From Butyrivibrio sp. INlla16 (GTDB taxonomy: Bacteria > Bacillota > Clostridia > Lachnospirales > Lachnospiraceae): a stretch of DNA of 64,000 nucleotides. Below the pieces are notes generated by a model. It was not told where the DNA came from. It saw nothing but the letters and a program-made list of their open reading frames with translations, and ran no database searches. A program made the position numbers and the translations under genes. Positions 36,640 to 46,099 of this stretch are shown here, piece by piece (the first letter of the stretch is position 1; each line of letters begins with the position of its first letter). The stretch spans positions 28,318 to 92,317 of the forward strand of contig NZ_FMYB01000016.1 of NCBI RefSeq assembly GCF_900104155.1, in the 5' to 3' direction.

Positions 36640-39600
36640 TTACCTCTTCAGATTTGTCAGTTCCTCAAGGAGTGTATCTGATACTGTGATGATTCGGCTG
36701 TTAGCCTGGAATCCACGCTGTGTTGTGATCATGCTGGTGAACTCACTTGAAAGGTCTACGTTTGACATTTCCAGAACACCTGTGGTGATGTATCCGCCAT
36801 CTGTTGTTACATCCTGGATTGTAGCTTCACCGGAGTTAAGTGTCTGTGTATAGAGGTTATCACCATTCTTCTCAAGACCTGATGCGTTAGCAAATTCTGC
36901 TGTTGCGATCTGTCCAAGGAGCTTTGTCTGACCGTTTGAATAGGTTGCGTAGATTGTTCCGTCCTTACCGATTGTAACACCGTTCATCTCGCCGACTGCA
37001 CGTCCGGTCTTAAGACTTTCCTTATCACCCTTAACTGCTCCGATTGTGGAGGTTGCCATTGTATTGTAGTTAGTTGTGGATGAGAAATCCATGTTTACAT
37101 CTGTGAAACCTGCCATCTTAGGCTGTCCGTCGATTACAGCATCCTGGTTAAAGTTAAGAACGATCTTCTCTGTGGGCTGCTCGATGGCGCCGGTCTTTGC
37201 ATTGTACTTAAGTGTAATTGCGTTGTTTACAATCTGAAGTGTTCCGTCATCAAGGATGTGATAGGTAAGTGTCTCGTAGTTTCCGGAAGTCTTATCAGGT
37301 GTGTAGTTATAAACATCCGGGAAGAAATCTGCTGTAGCTGTTGCATCGAAGATCTCTGATACATAGCCGGTTCTCGGAATCTTGTCATAAACTGTCTTGC
37401 CTTCTTCACTTGCATTCTTGTATGTAGCTGTTGTCTCGTCAAGTTCGATCTCAAATGTAAGCTGTGTCTCGGTTGTTGTCTTTGTAATTGCAAAGCTCTT
37501 TACACCTGAGTTATTCTTTGTTCCGATTGTAAGAGTTGATCCGTCATCGCTGAGCTTATAGGTAACATCATCATTACCGGGTGTGTAGTTGTAGATAGCT
37601 TTTAGTACATTCTTCTGTGAGTTTGTAAGTGAGCTGATATTTCCTGAAAGCGGTACTGCTGTCTCAACTTCGCTCTTGTAATTTCTGTATACGATGTTTG
37701 ATCCGGTATTCATGTAAACTGAATAAGTGTTTGCATTCTGGTATTCATTTGCAGCTGACTTTGTACTTGTGGTCTTGTAGATAGTAATCTTACCGTCTGT
37801 GGCAATTTCGTATTTGTAAGTGTAGGTACTGTTATCATCGGATGCCGGAATATCATTGGCTGTCATGCCGTAGCATTCAAGTATTTCAAGTGATTCGGGA
37901 TCAAGACTTGAAAGAGAACCCTTTCTGTCAAACTTATGATTTGTCTTATCCTTACTGAAAACAGCTGTTGTTCCTTCTGTTGAGTAAACATATTTTGTGC
38001 TGTCATAAGGTCTTTCGGTAAGCTGTGTGGTTGCAACTGTCGTTTTTTCAACAGTCATCTCTCCGGTATCAGAAATCGTATATTGATATGTGTACAGCTC
38101 TGTACCGGTTGCATTCTGTGCCGGAAGTGCTGTTGCTGTAAGCCCCAGAGCTGTAAGTACATCTGCATCAGTTGATGCACTAATAGTATCAGTTATATTA
38201 ACTTCTTTTGTTGTTGATGCACTAACTTCAATTGTCACTTTACCTGTAGGATTATCATAACTTCCTGCCTGAACAGTCAGATTCCTGGTAAGTGTTCCAT
38301 CTCCTGCTACAGTTGTTTCAACCTTGATAATATCGATTTTTCCGTTTGTAAGGTTGATTGTATAGCTGTAATTATGATTCGCATCTACCGGATAGTTTGA
38401 TCTGGATAAACCATATGCCTTTAACAGATCATCCGTTAAAACATTAGGCCCGGATGCAGTTTCGGGAACATCTATATTAGTATCTGTATTTCTGTTATTC
38501 AATGTAATTGTTCCCGAATCATACTTAACTATTCTGTAATCTGCATCAAGCGGCTTTTCTTCATGTGATTCACCGTTTCTATACAGTGTAAGACCTGATA
38601 CTCCGTCAGATGAAAGTGTATATGAATAAGTTACACTGTCTTCGCCTGTCTTAGGAGTGTAATCAAGGTCATCAACCTTTAAACCAAACATTGACTCCAA
38701 AACTTCCTTCTGACTGGAATCAAGAACACCTGTATTGGGCATATCCAGAGTTCTGGGAAGTGTTGCATAAGTGGAATTCTCATAGGTTCCGTATGTAACT
38801 GTGGTATCTGTGCTGCTGTTCTTATAATAGGTTCCAAGGCTTGATGATGATGTATCTGCCTGTGTTACAGGGTATACGCTGATGGAGCCGTCGGTGTTAA
38901 TTGTGTAATAATCTGTAGATGCTACTGAAGTATCTCCTGCTACTCCGACTGTAAGTCCGTATACATTTCTCAGAAGTGTGGGTGCCTTATCAACGAGATC
39001 TGAAATTGCTCCGCTTGTAGGAATTCCTGAATATGCGGTTGATCCTGATGAATTTTTAAAAGATACATTCTTAGCACCAACTGTTGCTGTATAGTTGACT
39101 GTTGTAACTGTCTTTGTCCAGGAATCACGAAGTCCGTAGGTCTGCTCATCATTGTCGAGATCTGTGAAGGTTACGTTACTGAGCTTTTCTGCGCCGATTG
39201 TATTTCCCTTTGAATCAAGGATATCTTCGAGAGTCATTGTGTAGGTATGCTCGAGATCGTCAACGTCGCGAACTGCGAATTTTGCTGTGTAGAGATAACC
39301 AAGATTGTCGTAGAACTCAAGAGTTACGGTCTTTCCGTTATCACTTGTGATGTTTGTGTCGTGTGCGTCAATGTTACCGCTTACAAGTCCTTCTGTTGTT
39401 CCTTCCGGAGGATAGGTCATGTTTTCAGCGCTCATGATCTGGAGTTTGCCGATACCGCCGTTTGTATTAACGGTGATGGCACCTGTCTCGGGATCTTCCT
39501 GTGCTGACCATCCGTATACGAAGTAACCTGTTGACTGCATTGCGAGGTTTCCTGCACCATCTACATAGAAGGAACCGTCTCTTGTAAACATTGTCTGGTT

Positions 39601-39924
39601 TCCGTTATTTACTACATAGAAAGCGTCGCCGGTAATTCGCATATCGAACGGATTGTTAGTTGTTTCCGTTGCGCCTTGCTGAGTGATTGCTGTTGCAATC
39701 GCGCCTGATTTTGCACCAAGACCAATCTGACGTGCATTGATACCACCGGTTCTCTCGGTAGCTCTGGATGCGCGCTGCGTAGTCTGGTACATCAAATCAC
39801 TGAAGGTGATAGACTGTGACTTGAAGGATGTGGTGTTAACGTTCGCGATGTTATTACCGATAACATCCATCTTGACCTGGTGGGTCTTAAGTCCTGCTAC
39901 ACCAGAAAAAAGTGATCTCATCAT
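36640..39924 (-). CDS. flgE: Flagellar hook protein FlgE, giant form with seven internal repeats
   Basis: Hook subunit of 1094 residues. The N-terminal D0/D1 region (SLFSGVAGLKTHQVKMDVIG, then GNNIANVNTTSFK) and the C-terminal region (EMSNVDLSSEFTSMITTQRGF) are standard FlgE. Between them, residues about 285-909 hold seven modules of 89-94 residues. Each has an anchor such as VYGL, MFGL, AYGL, ALGL, CYGM, IYNY or VYNY, then a YxYxI..DGxxxIY strand pair. FlgE is commonly 260-500 residues, so this is more than double. The start at 39924 follows TAGGAGGA. Confidence 0.95.
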   Translation of the reverse strand: MMRSLFSGVAGLKTHQVKMDVIGNNIANVNTTSFKSQSITFSDLMYQTTQRASRATERTGGINARQIGLGAKSGAIATAITQQGATETTNNPFDMRITGDAFYVVNNGNQTMFTRDGSFYVDGAGNLAMQSTGYFVYGWSAQEDPETGAITVNTNGGIGKLQIMSAENMTYPPEGTTEGLVSGNIDAHDTNITSDNGKTVTLEFYDNLGYLYTAKFAVRDVDDLEHTYTMTLEDILDSKGNTIGAEKLSNVTFTDLDNDEQTYGLRDSWTKTVTTVNYTATVGAKNVSFKNSSGSTAYSGIPTSGAISDLVDKAPTLLRNVYGLTVGVAGDTSVASTDYYTINTDGSISVYPVTQADTSSSSLGTYYKNSSTDTTVTYGTYENSTYATLPRTLDMPNTGVLDSSQKEVLESMFGLKVDDLDYTPKTGEDSVTYSYTLSSDGVSGLTLYRNGESHEEKPLDADYRIVKYDSGTITLNNRNTDTNIDVPETASGPNVLTDDLLKAYGLSRSNYPVDANHNYSYTINLTNGKIDIIKVETTVAGDGTLTRNLTVQAGSYDNPTGKVTIEVSASTTKEVNITDTISASTDADVLTALGLTATALPAQNATGTELYTYQYTISDTGEMTVEKTTVATTQLTERPYDSTKYVYSTEGTTAVFSKDKTNHKFDRKGSLSSLDPESLEILECYGMTANDIPASDDNSTYTYKYEIATDGKITIYKTTSTKSAANEYQNANTYSVYMNTGSNIVYRNYKSEVETAVPLSGNISSLTNSQKNVLKAIYNYTPGNDDVTYKLSDDGSTLTIGTKNNSGVKSFAITKTTTETQLTFEIELDETTATYKNASEEGKTVYDKIPRTGYVSEIFDATATADFFPDVYNYTPDKTSGNYETLTYHILDDGTLQIVNNAITLKYNAKTGAIEQPTEKIVLNFNQDAVIDGQPKMAGFTDVNMDFSSTTNYNTMATSTIGAVKGDKESLKTGRAVGEMNGVTIGKDGTIYATYSNGQTKLLGQIATAEFANASGLEKNGDNLYTQTLNSGEATIQDVTTDGGYITTGVLEMSNVDLSSEFTSMITTQRGFQANSRIITVSDTLLEELTNLKR
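37198..39072 (-). repeat. Seven-copy protein module array inside flgE
   Basis: Protein-level tandem repeats. The YGL-type anchor recurs at residues 321, 412, 503, 592, 684, 777 and 871 of the 1094-residue protein, a period of 89-94. About 25 residues later each unit has a YTYTIxxDG-type hairpin. The DNA copies are diverged, so the array is old. Confidence 0.85.
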
Positions 39925-40135
39925 AAGGCATGTCCTCCTACTTTGATGGGGGACGGCACACATATTCTATTTTCCGGTTAGAATGAAAAAGAAGGGGAAA
40001 CGTAATTGAATTCCGTCTGGCATTCGGGAATTCTTGACCTCCTTAGATACTTACCACTTCCGATAAGCTTACGGACAGCTGCCCTGTCCTCGGTCCGGTC
40101 ATATTTCTTCTTTCATTCTGTCCATTCTATAGAAC
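39925..40135 (-). other. Structured gap upstream of flgE
   Basis: A 211-nt gap with two clear hairpins: 40008-40033 (GAATTCCG with CGGGAATTC, one bulge) and 40073-40089 (GGACAG with CTGTCC). Neither is followed by T-runs on the minus strand. No promoter stands out. It may be an mRNA-processing or stability element for the large flgE message. Confidence 0.4.
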
Positions 40136-40534
40136 TTATGCGATTACCGCTCCGTCTATATTGGTAAAAATGTTGCTGCCAGTTTCCTGACTATCCATCG
40201 CTGTAACTACTGTGTTGCTCTTTACATTTACGATGAAGGCAAGCTGATCAACCAGGATAAGTGATTCGTTTATTCCTTTCGCATTGGCCTGATTCCTTGC
40301 GTTATTCAGGCGGTTCATCTGATCCTGTGTGAGCTCAATGTTGCGGTCACTTAGTCTGTTGGAAGCGTGCTTTGAAAATCTGACACCCTCCCTGCTTTCT
40401 TCGATCTGAGAGAGGATTTTGCCAAAGTCCGAATTCTGGACGCCGGCGCCGCCTCTGATCTTCTCGCCCTGACCAAAGTACTGGTTCTGAACCTGTTCAA
40501 TTGAAAGGAATCCGCTTGTATTATCTATTCTCAC
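40136..40534 (-). CDS. Flagellar operon protein, TIGR02530 family
   Basis: 132 residues. The stretch RFSKHASNRLSDRNIELT and the following LVDQLAFIVNVKSNTVVTAMD are the TIGR02530 signature. The family lies between flgD and flgE in many Firmicutes; its role is undefined, perhaps hook assembly. Start ATG at 40534. Confidence 0.9.
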   Translation of the reverse strand: MRIDNTSGFLSIEQVQNQYFGQGEKIRGGAGVQNSDFGKILSQIEESREGVRFSKHASNRLSDRNIELTQDQMNRLNNARNQANAKGINESLILVDQLAFIVNVKSNTVVTAMDSQETGSNIFTNIDGAVIA

Positions 40535-40660
40535 GGCTTACTCCTTTCCATAAACAAACACTAAGCCTAATTGCTTTGCCGCTCTATATTTCGGCTTGCT
40601 AATCAAAAACTTAAACCCAATTTACAAATTCACACAAATTTAATAAATGATATGATTCAT

Positions 40661-41386
40661 TTATTCGGTTGATACGCTTTCATCGGGGTCGTTTGTTATC
40701 TCGTCGATCTTTGCTTCCTTCTCAGCCTTCTGTCTTTCCTCGTAGTCTGCCTGATTCTGGTTAGCTTCCTTTACAAGTTCCTGAGCTCTCTTATAATACT
40801 TTTCAAGTTTATCAATATCAGACTGATCAAGAAGAGCAATTGCATCCGCATCCATATTCTCGTAAAAGCTGAAGGCCTTGTAAATTGCATCCGCATCGGT
40901 AAATACCATGTTTTCATAAACAGGGAACTTTTCCATCATCTCTGCAAGATCATCTGCCTGATCATGAATCTCTACAAAGTGGCTGTCCGCTACTGAGCTT
41001 ACATCTTCCATCTTGTAATCTGTTCCGTCTATGTTCAGATATGCTTCTCCGCTCTTGTATGTTACATAGTCAACCTTGCCCTGAACCTGCTGGCCCGCCT
41101 CATTTGTAACGATAACGGTTTTTCCAACAAGGTCGGATGCTCTGGACATTGAGAAGGCCTCTGCCATATTGGATAGCTGTTCAACCTGTGTAAAGGTCGC
41201 ATACTGATTGATATACTCGGTGTTAGAAGTCGGCTCCAACGGATCCTGGTACTTCATCTGTGCACAGAGAATATTCATAAATGCGTTTTTGTCATATCCC
41301 TGATTGGCCGCCGCTTTAGTAGCGTCACTGGTTTTGCTCTTGGTATCAACGAGTTTACCGTCTTGAACTACTGCATTTACACTCAT
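40661..41386 (-). CDS. flgD: Hook cap protein FlgD
   Basis: Scaffold for hook polymerisation, 241 residues. The FlgD N-domain is clear (FMNILCAQMKYQDPLEPTSN, then ATFTQVEQLSNM). The C-terminal part after residue about 140 is a Glu/Lys/Ala-rich extension. Follows fliK by 20 nt. Confidence 0.95.
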   Translation of the reverse strand: MSVNAVVQDGKLVDTKSKTSDATKAAANQGYDKNAFMNILCAQMKYQDPLEPTSNTEYINQYATFTQVEQLSNMAEAFSMSRASDLVGKTVIVTNEAGQQVQGKVDYVTYKSGEAYLNIDGTDYKMEDVSSVADSHFVEIHDQADDLAEMMEKFPVYENMVFTDADAIYKAFSFYENMDADAIALLDQSDIDKLEKYYKRAQELVKEANQNQADYEERQKAEKEAKIDEITNDPDESVSTE

Positions 41387-41406
41387 TTAATTACCTCCGC
41401 CGTATA

Positions 41407-43074
41407 TCATGCTGAAAAATCGACTGAGTTGCCGTTAATCGCCATCATCTCAGCTGTGAGCTGATCTTCCTCGGCTATTTCTCCGACTTCCTCTAAGGAA
41501 AGGTCTCCGAGTCTTATTCTTCTCATGGGCTTTCTGACAGAACTCTGCGCATCAGCATCATCTTCTCTCTGGCTCTGGCTGTCATTAAGTGCCTGATCAA
41601 AAGCTCCTGCGTTTACTGTTACTTCTACTGCAGTAACCTTTACGCCCTGCTCATTAAGCTTATCCTGAAGCTGCTGTATCTGGCTTTCAATGGCTGCCCT
41701 TACATCTTCGTTCTGAGTGAGGAACTTTGCTATTACATTTCCGTCCTTAGCCGCTTCGATGATTACATTTACATTTCCGAGGCTTGCCGGATGAAGCTGA
41801 AGTTCCATTGTGGTTGTATCGGATCTTACATTCATTTTGATATACTCGGTTATCTGATCCATTATCTCCTGAGTGTTAGCCCTTGCCATCTGCCCATAGC
41901 TTTCGGTCTCCACTACTTCGGTAAGAGATGCTGATATCTGATTCATCACCTGGTTGTATACAGACCCTTCTGTGTTTTCCTGTTTCTTGTTATCACTATG
42001 ATGCTCTTCGTGATGTTCCTGTGTCTCTACTGTAAGCTGGAAATTTGGAGTTGCTTCTTCGTTTTCAGCAATTCCTGCTGCCTCTGTAGTTGTAGTTGTT
42101 TCTTCTGTTTTAGTCGCCTCTGCCACCTGCTGGCTTACTTCCTTTACAATGCCGTCACCTGTAAGGTCAAGTCTTACCGCCTCAGAGGATACCGCATTTT
42201 CAAAGGTCTGAGTACTTACAGGATTATTTGTATCTGCTGCAAGTTCACCAATTTCCTGTCTGGGTTGCTGTTCACTTAAAGCTTCATTGAAATCCTCAAG
42301 TGCGGAGTTAAATCCTTCTTCATTTAATCCAAACTCCTCCATGAGGTTCTGTCTGGTAGTGTCTACCGCATCCTGCATATTCTGTACATTCAGATACAAG
42401 TCTGCATTGGTTACAATGGCCATTACGTCATTTGCACCGGTAAGCTGGCCAACTATCTGTGTAAGATTTGTAGGATCAAGTATTGCTACATTTGTAAGTC
42501 CCAGTGTTGCCATTGCATTCTCGATGTCTTCGATATCGACACCAAGTTCATCTGCAAGCTGTTCCATCAGAAGTCTGCTGCTTTCAAGCATAGCCTGTTC
42601 CAAAGCGGTCTCGGCTTCATCTGCCGCTGCAATAGCAGCTGTGTCTTCGCCGGCATTTTCTTCTGTTACTGTCACAACCTGGGCATTTTCTTCTGTCTGT
42701 TCCGTGACATTTGAAGTTTCTACAGCTTCCTCGGCCGTTACATTTTCCTTTTGTGTATCTGTCTTTGCTGCCGTTGTCTCGTCTGTAGTAGTTGTCTCTT
42801 TTACAGCTGTCTGTTCACTGTTTTGTGTACTCGCCTGCTGAGCTGCCTGTGACTTTTCGTAGGTCGCACTTACATTATTTGTCGCTGCTCCTGTCTGTGT
42901 AAGAGTCCTTGCTACATCTGTTGTAATTGACGTTGTCTGCTTCTGCGAGTTGGCATTTAAAAGCGCTTTCTGGAAATCTGTAGTCTGCTCCTTTGTAGCA
43001 GCAATTCCTTTTGCTGCCTGGGTATTGGTATATGCATTTAGTGTTCCAATACCGGGAATCGCGTTACTTATCAA
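41407..43074 (-). CDS. fliK: Hook length control protein FliK
   Basis: 555 residues. A Thr/Glu/Ala-rich disordered N-terminal ruler is followed by a conserved C-terminal domain with MELQLHPASLGNVNV, which binds FlhB and triggers the export switch. It is longer than many FliK proteins, and the hook subunit it measures is also oversized. Confidence 0.93.
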   Translation of the reverse strand: MISNAIPGIGTLNAYTNTQAAKGIAATKEQTTDFQKALLNANSQKQTTSITTDVARTLTQTGAATNNVSATYEKSQAAQQASTQNSEQTAVKETTTTDETTAAKTDTQKENVTAEEAVETSNVTEQTEENAQVVTVTEENAGEDTAAIAAADEAETALEQAMLESSRLLMEQLADELGVDIEDIENAMATLGLTNVAILDPTNLTQIVGQLTGANDVMAIVTNADLYLNVQNMQDAVDTTRQNLMEEFGLNEEGFNSALEDFNEALSEQQPRQEIGELAADTNNPVSTQTFENAVSSEAVRLDLTGDGIVKEVSQQVAEATKTEETTTTTEAAGIAENEEATPNFQLTVETQEHHEEHHSDNKKQENTEGSVYNQVMNQISASLTEVVETESYGQMARANTQEIMDQITEYIKMNVRSDTTTMELQLHPASLGNVNVIIEAAKDGNVIAKFLTQNEDVRAAIESQIQQLQDKLNEQGVKVTAVEVTVNAGAFDQALNDSQSQREDDADAQSSVRKPMRRIRLGDLSLEEVGEIAEEDQLTAEMMAINGNSVDFSA

Positions 43075-43139
43075 AGCTTTTTCCTCCTTTCCCTTTTAGA
43101 TTTGGGTATGGTTTGCCCATAGCTTTACATAACTAATAT

Positions 43140-43174
43140 CGGCCATGTGGGAGAAAACTTAACCCGCATGGCCG
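43140..43174. other. Hairpin in the fliK-MotE gap
   Basis: CGGCCATG and CATGGCCG pair perfectly (8 bp, extended by GGG/CCC inside), with a loop of about ten bases. No T-run follows on the minus strand, so this is more likely a processing or stability hairpin than a terminator. Confidence 0.55.
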
Positions 43175-43200
43175 AAAAATATTAAAAATTTATAAAAACT

Positions 43201-43245
43201 CCCCTCATCCGGCACTTCGTGCCACCTTCCCCCAAGGGGAAGGCT
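43201..43245. repeat. Hairpin repeat, family B, copy 1
   Basis: CCCCTCATCC, then GGCAC-TTC-GTGCC, then CCTTCCCC-CAA-GGGGAAGG: two adjacent hairpins. It abuts the stop codon of the MotE-like gene. I recall similar sequences in other gut Firmicutes genomes, unchecked. Confidence 0.8.
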
Positions 43246-44228
43246 TAGTTGCCTACTCCGGATACTGTAGCCTTATGTGTGGCAGGTTCCATGTAGTCGG
43301 TAACCTTACCCGCATATTCCTCTGTCATCTTATCAAGAATAGCACCGCGGTTTTCGGCACTCATCTTGCCCAAAATTCTCGAAATGAGCCTTACCGCATC
43401 TCCGGTATCATTCTCAATCATTGCATCAAAGATTGCTGCAGCTTCCTTTGCCTTCATGGATGAATATGCTTTTACATATTGTTCCAGTTCAATATCATCC
43501 GCTTGTCCCTGAATGATCTGTGCATAAATCTGCGCTGCAACATCAGGTTCAATCTCCTCGTAGTACTTTCGATATTCATCTACCGAAGGAGCATTATCCG
43601 CGTAAACAACATTCTTGTAGAAGTCCTCTTTTTCCTGTTCAAGCTTGGACTGATTCTCCTCAAAAGGTTGGAGCCTGGTCACTTCGGTCTGAAGCTTTTC
43701 ATTCTCTTCCTGAAGGTTCTTGTTTTCCTCCATCTCCTTTCGAAGCTCGTTTTCAAGCCTCTTGATATAGAGATTAGCTTCATCCAGGCTGCTCGCAAGC
43801 TGTTCATCAACCGGATTCACAAGCGGCTGTTGTGCTTCTTCCTGCTTCTTCTTTTCTGTAGGTGTGTAGCTTCCCTCCGGAAGAATATTGTTAATTCCGG
43901 GTATGTCCCCTATGATCGGTGCAAGAACATTTGAGCCGAAGCCTCCCACATCCAGCTTAATGAAAATGCCCATAATAATGAGCCAGATCAAAATGATAAT
44001 GAAAGTGATAACAAGTGTAGCCACACCACCACCATCATCACCGTTCAGCTCAGCATTTCTCTCTGCCAGTTCAGCTTCCTTCAGCTTTGCAGCTTTTCTC
44101 TGCTCTTTTAGCTCCTGGCGAAGGGCTTTTCTCTCTTCTTTTATTTTTTTTCTGGCTTCTTTATCAGGATCTACCGGCTTGGGTAAAACCGAAGCTTCAG
44201 TATTATTCTTTGCGGGTTTGTCTGCCAT
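43245..44228 (-). CDS. MotE/YlxF-like flagellar protein
   Basis: 327 residues: a charged N-terminus (1-68), one transmembrane helix (about 70-92), a Glu/Lys coiled coil (about 130-215), and a C-terminal MgtE-N-like domain (about 225-315, with AAAIFDAMIENDTGDAV and AENRGAILDKM). This order matches MotE/YlxF proteins between fliJ and fliK. They are proposed to act as chaperones for stator or rod parts. Its start overlaps the fliJ stop. Confidence 0.82.
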   Translation of the reverse strand: MADKPAKNNTEASVLPKPVDPDKEARKKIKEERKALRQELKEQRKAAKLKEAELAERNAELNGDDGGGVATLVITFIIILIWLIIMGIFIKLDVGGFGSNVLAPIIGDIPGINNILPEGSYTPTEKKKQEEAQQPLVNPVDEQLASSLDEANLYIKRLENELRKEMEENKNLQEENEKLQTEVTRLQPFEENQSKLEQEKEDFYKNVVYADNAPSVDEYRKYYEEIEPDVAAQIYAQIIQGQADDIELEQYVKAYSSMKAKEAAAIFDAMIENDTGDAVRLISRILGKMSAENRGAILDKMTEEYAGKVTDYMEPATHKATVSGVGN

Positions 44229-44686
44229 TACTGTTCCTCTCTGGTACGTTTGGTGTATGTGAAGCTTGATCTTTCATCAACTTCTTTTGCCTCGGCTTCT
44301 TTTTCTTCCTCGACAAATTGTTCAAAGGCTTTTTCTCTAAGCCTCTCCTGCATCTTCCTCTCCTGCACGGCTCTGGTGAGCTTCATTCTTGCGACTTCGA
44401 ATTTTGCTCTGTAAGCATCAACCTTAACTTCCTGATCCTTTATTATGACATCCATCTGCTTTTCGTAAAAATTGTTGTCCATGATCTTCTGAACATCCAT
44501 TATACTGGCGCTCCGAAGCTCATAGCCTTCCTGAATAAAAGCATCTCGCGTTTTATTGTAGTCATTCAATATATCAAGCTGATCATTAAGTTCCTTCAGA
44601 GCCTGGGCAAATTCCATCTTGACCTGCTCTTCCTGTTGGAGTCGCAGATTAAGGACGCCCTGAAGGGGATAGTTGAATCTTGCCAT
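44228..44686 (-). CDS. fliJ: Flagellar export chaperone FliJ
   Basis: 152-residue coiled-coil protein opening FNYPLQGVLNLRLQQEEQ, as expected for FliJ. It acts as the central stalk of the FliI ATPase. Gap of 54 nt to fliI, filled by repeat B copy 2. Confidence 0.88.
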   Translation of the reverse strand: MARFNYPLQGVLNLRLQQEEQVKMEFAQALKELNDQLDILNDYNKTRDAFIQEGYELRSASIMDVQKIMDNNFYEKQMDVIIKDQEVKVDAYRAKFEVARMKLTRAVQERKMQERLREKAFEQFVEEEKEAEAKEVDERSSFTYTKRTREEQ

Positions 44687-44688
44687 GG

Positions 44689-44733
44689 CCCCTCATCCGG
44701 CACTACGTGCCACCTTCCCCCCTAGGGGAAGGC
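44689..44733. repeat. Hairpin repeat, family B, copy 2
   Basis: Same two-hairpin unit as the copy at 43201; the first loop reads TAC and the second is CCTTCCCC-CCTA-GGGGAAGG. It fills nearly the whole fliJ-fliI gap. Confidence 0.8.
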
Positions 44734-44740
44734 TTCTATC

Positions 44741-46099
44741 TTATTCTTTGAACATGCTCTCCAGCTGCGCTACGACTTCCTCATAGGTAAACTTTTCATC
44801 TGTCTCCTGCATAAGGAATTCGTTCACGGCATCTATTTTGGATACGGCATAATCAATGTTCTTATTGGCTCCCGCCTTATATGCTCCGATGTTTATCAAA
44901 TCTTCAGCATCGGAATAGGTTGCAAGCACATTCTTTAGCTTACCTGCTGCTTTCTTCTGTTCCGAAGGCGCAATGGCGCTCATACATCTTGAAATGCTGG
45001 CAAGTACATCTATAGCCGGATAGTGGTTCTTTTGAGCTAACTTTCTATTGAGGACTATGTGTCCGTCAAGAATACCTCTGGCGGTATCTGTAATAGGCTC
45101 ATTAAAATCATCACCATCGACCAGGACAGTATAGAGGCCTGTAATTGAGCCTTTTCTAGACTTACCCGCTCTCTCAAGGAGCTTAGGCATCTCAGCATAT
45201 ACACTCGGCGGATAACCTCTTGATACCGGAGGTTCACCACTCGCAAGTCCTATCTCTCTTTGTGCCATGGAAAAACGTGTAAGAGAATCCATCATCAAAA
45301 GCACGTCTTTTCCCTTATCACGAAAATACTCCGCAATTGATGTTGCGGTTTTAGCCGCTTTAAGTCTCTCAAGCGCAGGTTTATCAGAAGTTGCAACCAC
45401 AACTATTGAGCGTTCCATGCCCTCAGGGCCAAGGTCTCTTTCTATGAATTCACGGACCTCCCTTCCACGCTCTCCGATAAGGGCAATGACGTTAATATCC
45501 GCATTGGTATTTCTTGCAAACATACCCATAAGAGTAGACTTACCGACACCGGAACCGGCAAATATCCCGATTCGCTGTCCTTTTCCTACTGTAAGAAGGC
45601 CGTCCACTGCCTTAACTCCAAGTGATAAAACATCCGAAATCGGATCTCTTGTCATTGGATCCGGCGGCTGATTTTCAACAGAGTATGCTATTCCGTTCTC
45701 AAGAGCAACGCCCTTTCCATAGTTGGTTCCGTCTATTCTTCCAAGACCGTCAAGGGTTTTTCCAAGAAGACCTTCTCCAACATTAACGCGAAGCGGCGAG
45801 TCTGTATTTTCAACAATACTGCCGCTTCCTATACCGCTAATATTCTCATAAGGCATAAGAAGTACATGATTATCCTTAAAACCCACGACCTCAGCCATGG
45901 TTCCCCTTCCGGAAGGTCTGGCTGTAGCTTCACCTTCCTTCTTCTTGGAATAAATATAACAGATATCTCCCATCTTAGCCTCGGGGCCTGCAGATTCTAT
46001 CGTAAGTCCGACAACATTAACAACCTTGCCACGAACTTTATAAAACATGTTGTTAGATATCTTTTTATATTTTGAATAATCGATAATTCCATTTGCCAT
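44741..46099 (-). CDS. fliI: Flagellar export ATPase FliI
   Basis: 452 residues, F1-beta-like. Walker A is AGSGVGKS (181-188); VLLMMDSLTRFSMAQREIG contains Walker B. Energises export of rod, hook and filament proteins. Start overlaps the fliH stop by one base. Confidence 0.97.
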   Translation of the reverse strand: MANGIIDYSKYKKISNNMFYKVRGKVVNVVGLTIESAGPEAKMGDICYIYSKKKEGEATARPSGRGTMAEVVGFKDNHVLLMPYENISGIGSGSIVENTDSPLRVNVGEGLLGKTLDGLGRIDGTNYGKGVALENGIAYSVENQPPDPMTRDPISDVLSLGVKAVDGLLTVGKGQRIGIFAGSGVGKSTLMGMFARNTNADINVIALIGERGREVREFIERDLGPEGMERSIVVVATSDKPALERLKAAKTATSIAEYFRDKGKDVLLMMDSLTRFSMAQREIGLASGEPPVSRGYPPSVYAEMPKLLERAGKSRKGSITGLYTVLVDGDDFNEPITDTARGILDGHIVLNRKLAQKNHYPAIDVLASISRCMSAIAPSEQKKAAGKLKNVLATYSDAEDLINIGAYKAGANKNIDYAVSKIDAVNEFLMQETDEKFTYEEVVAQLESMFKE

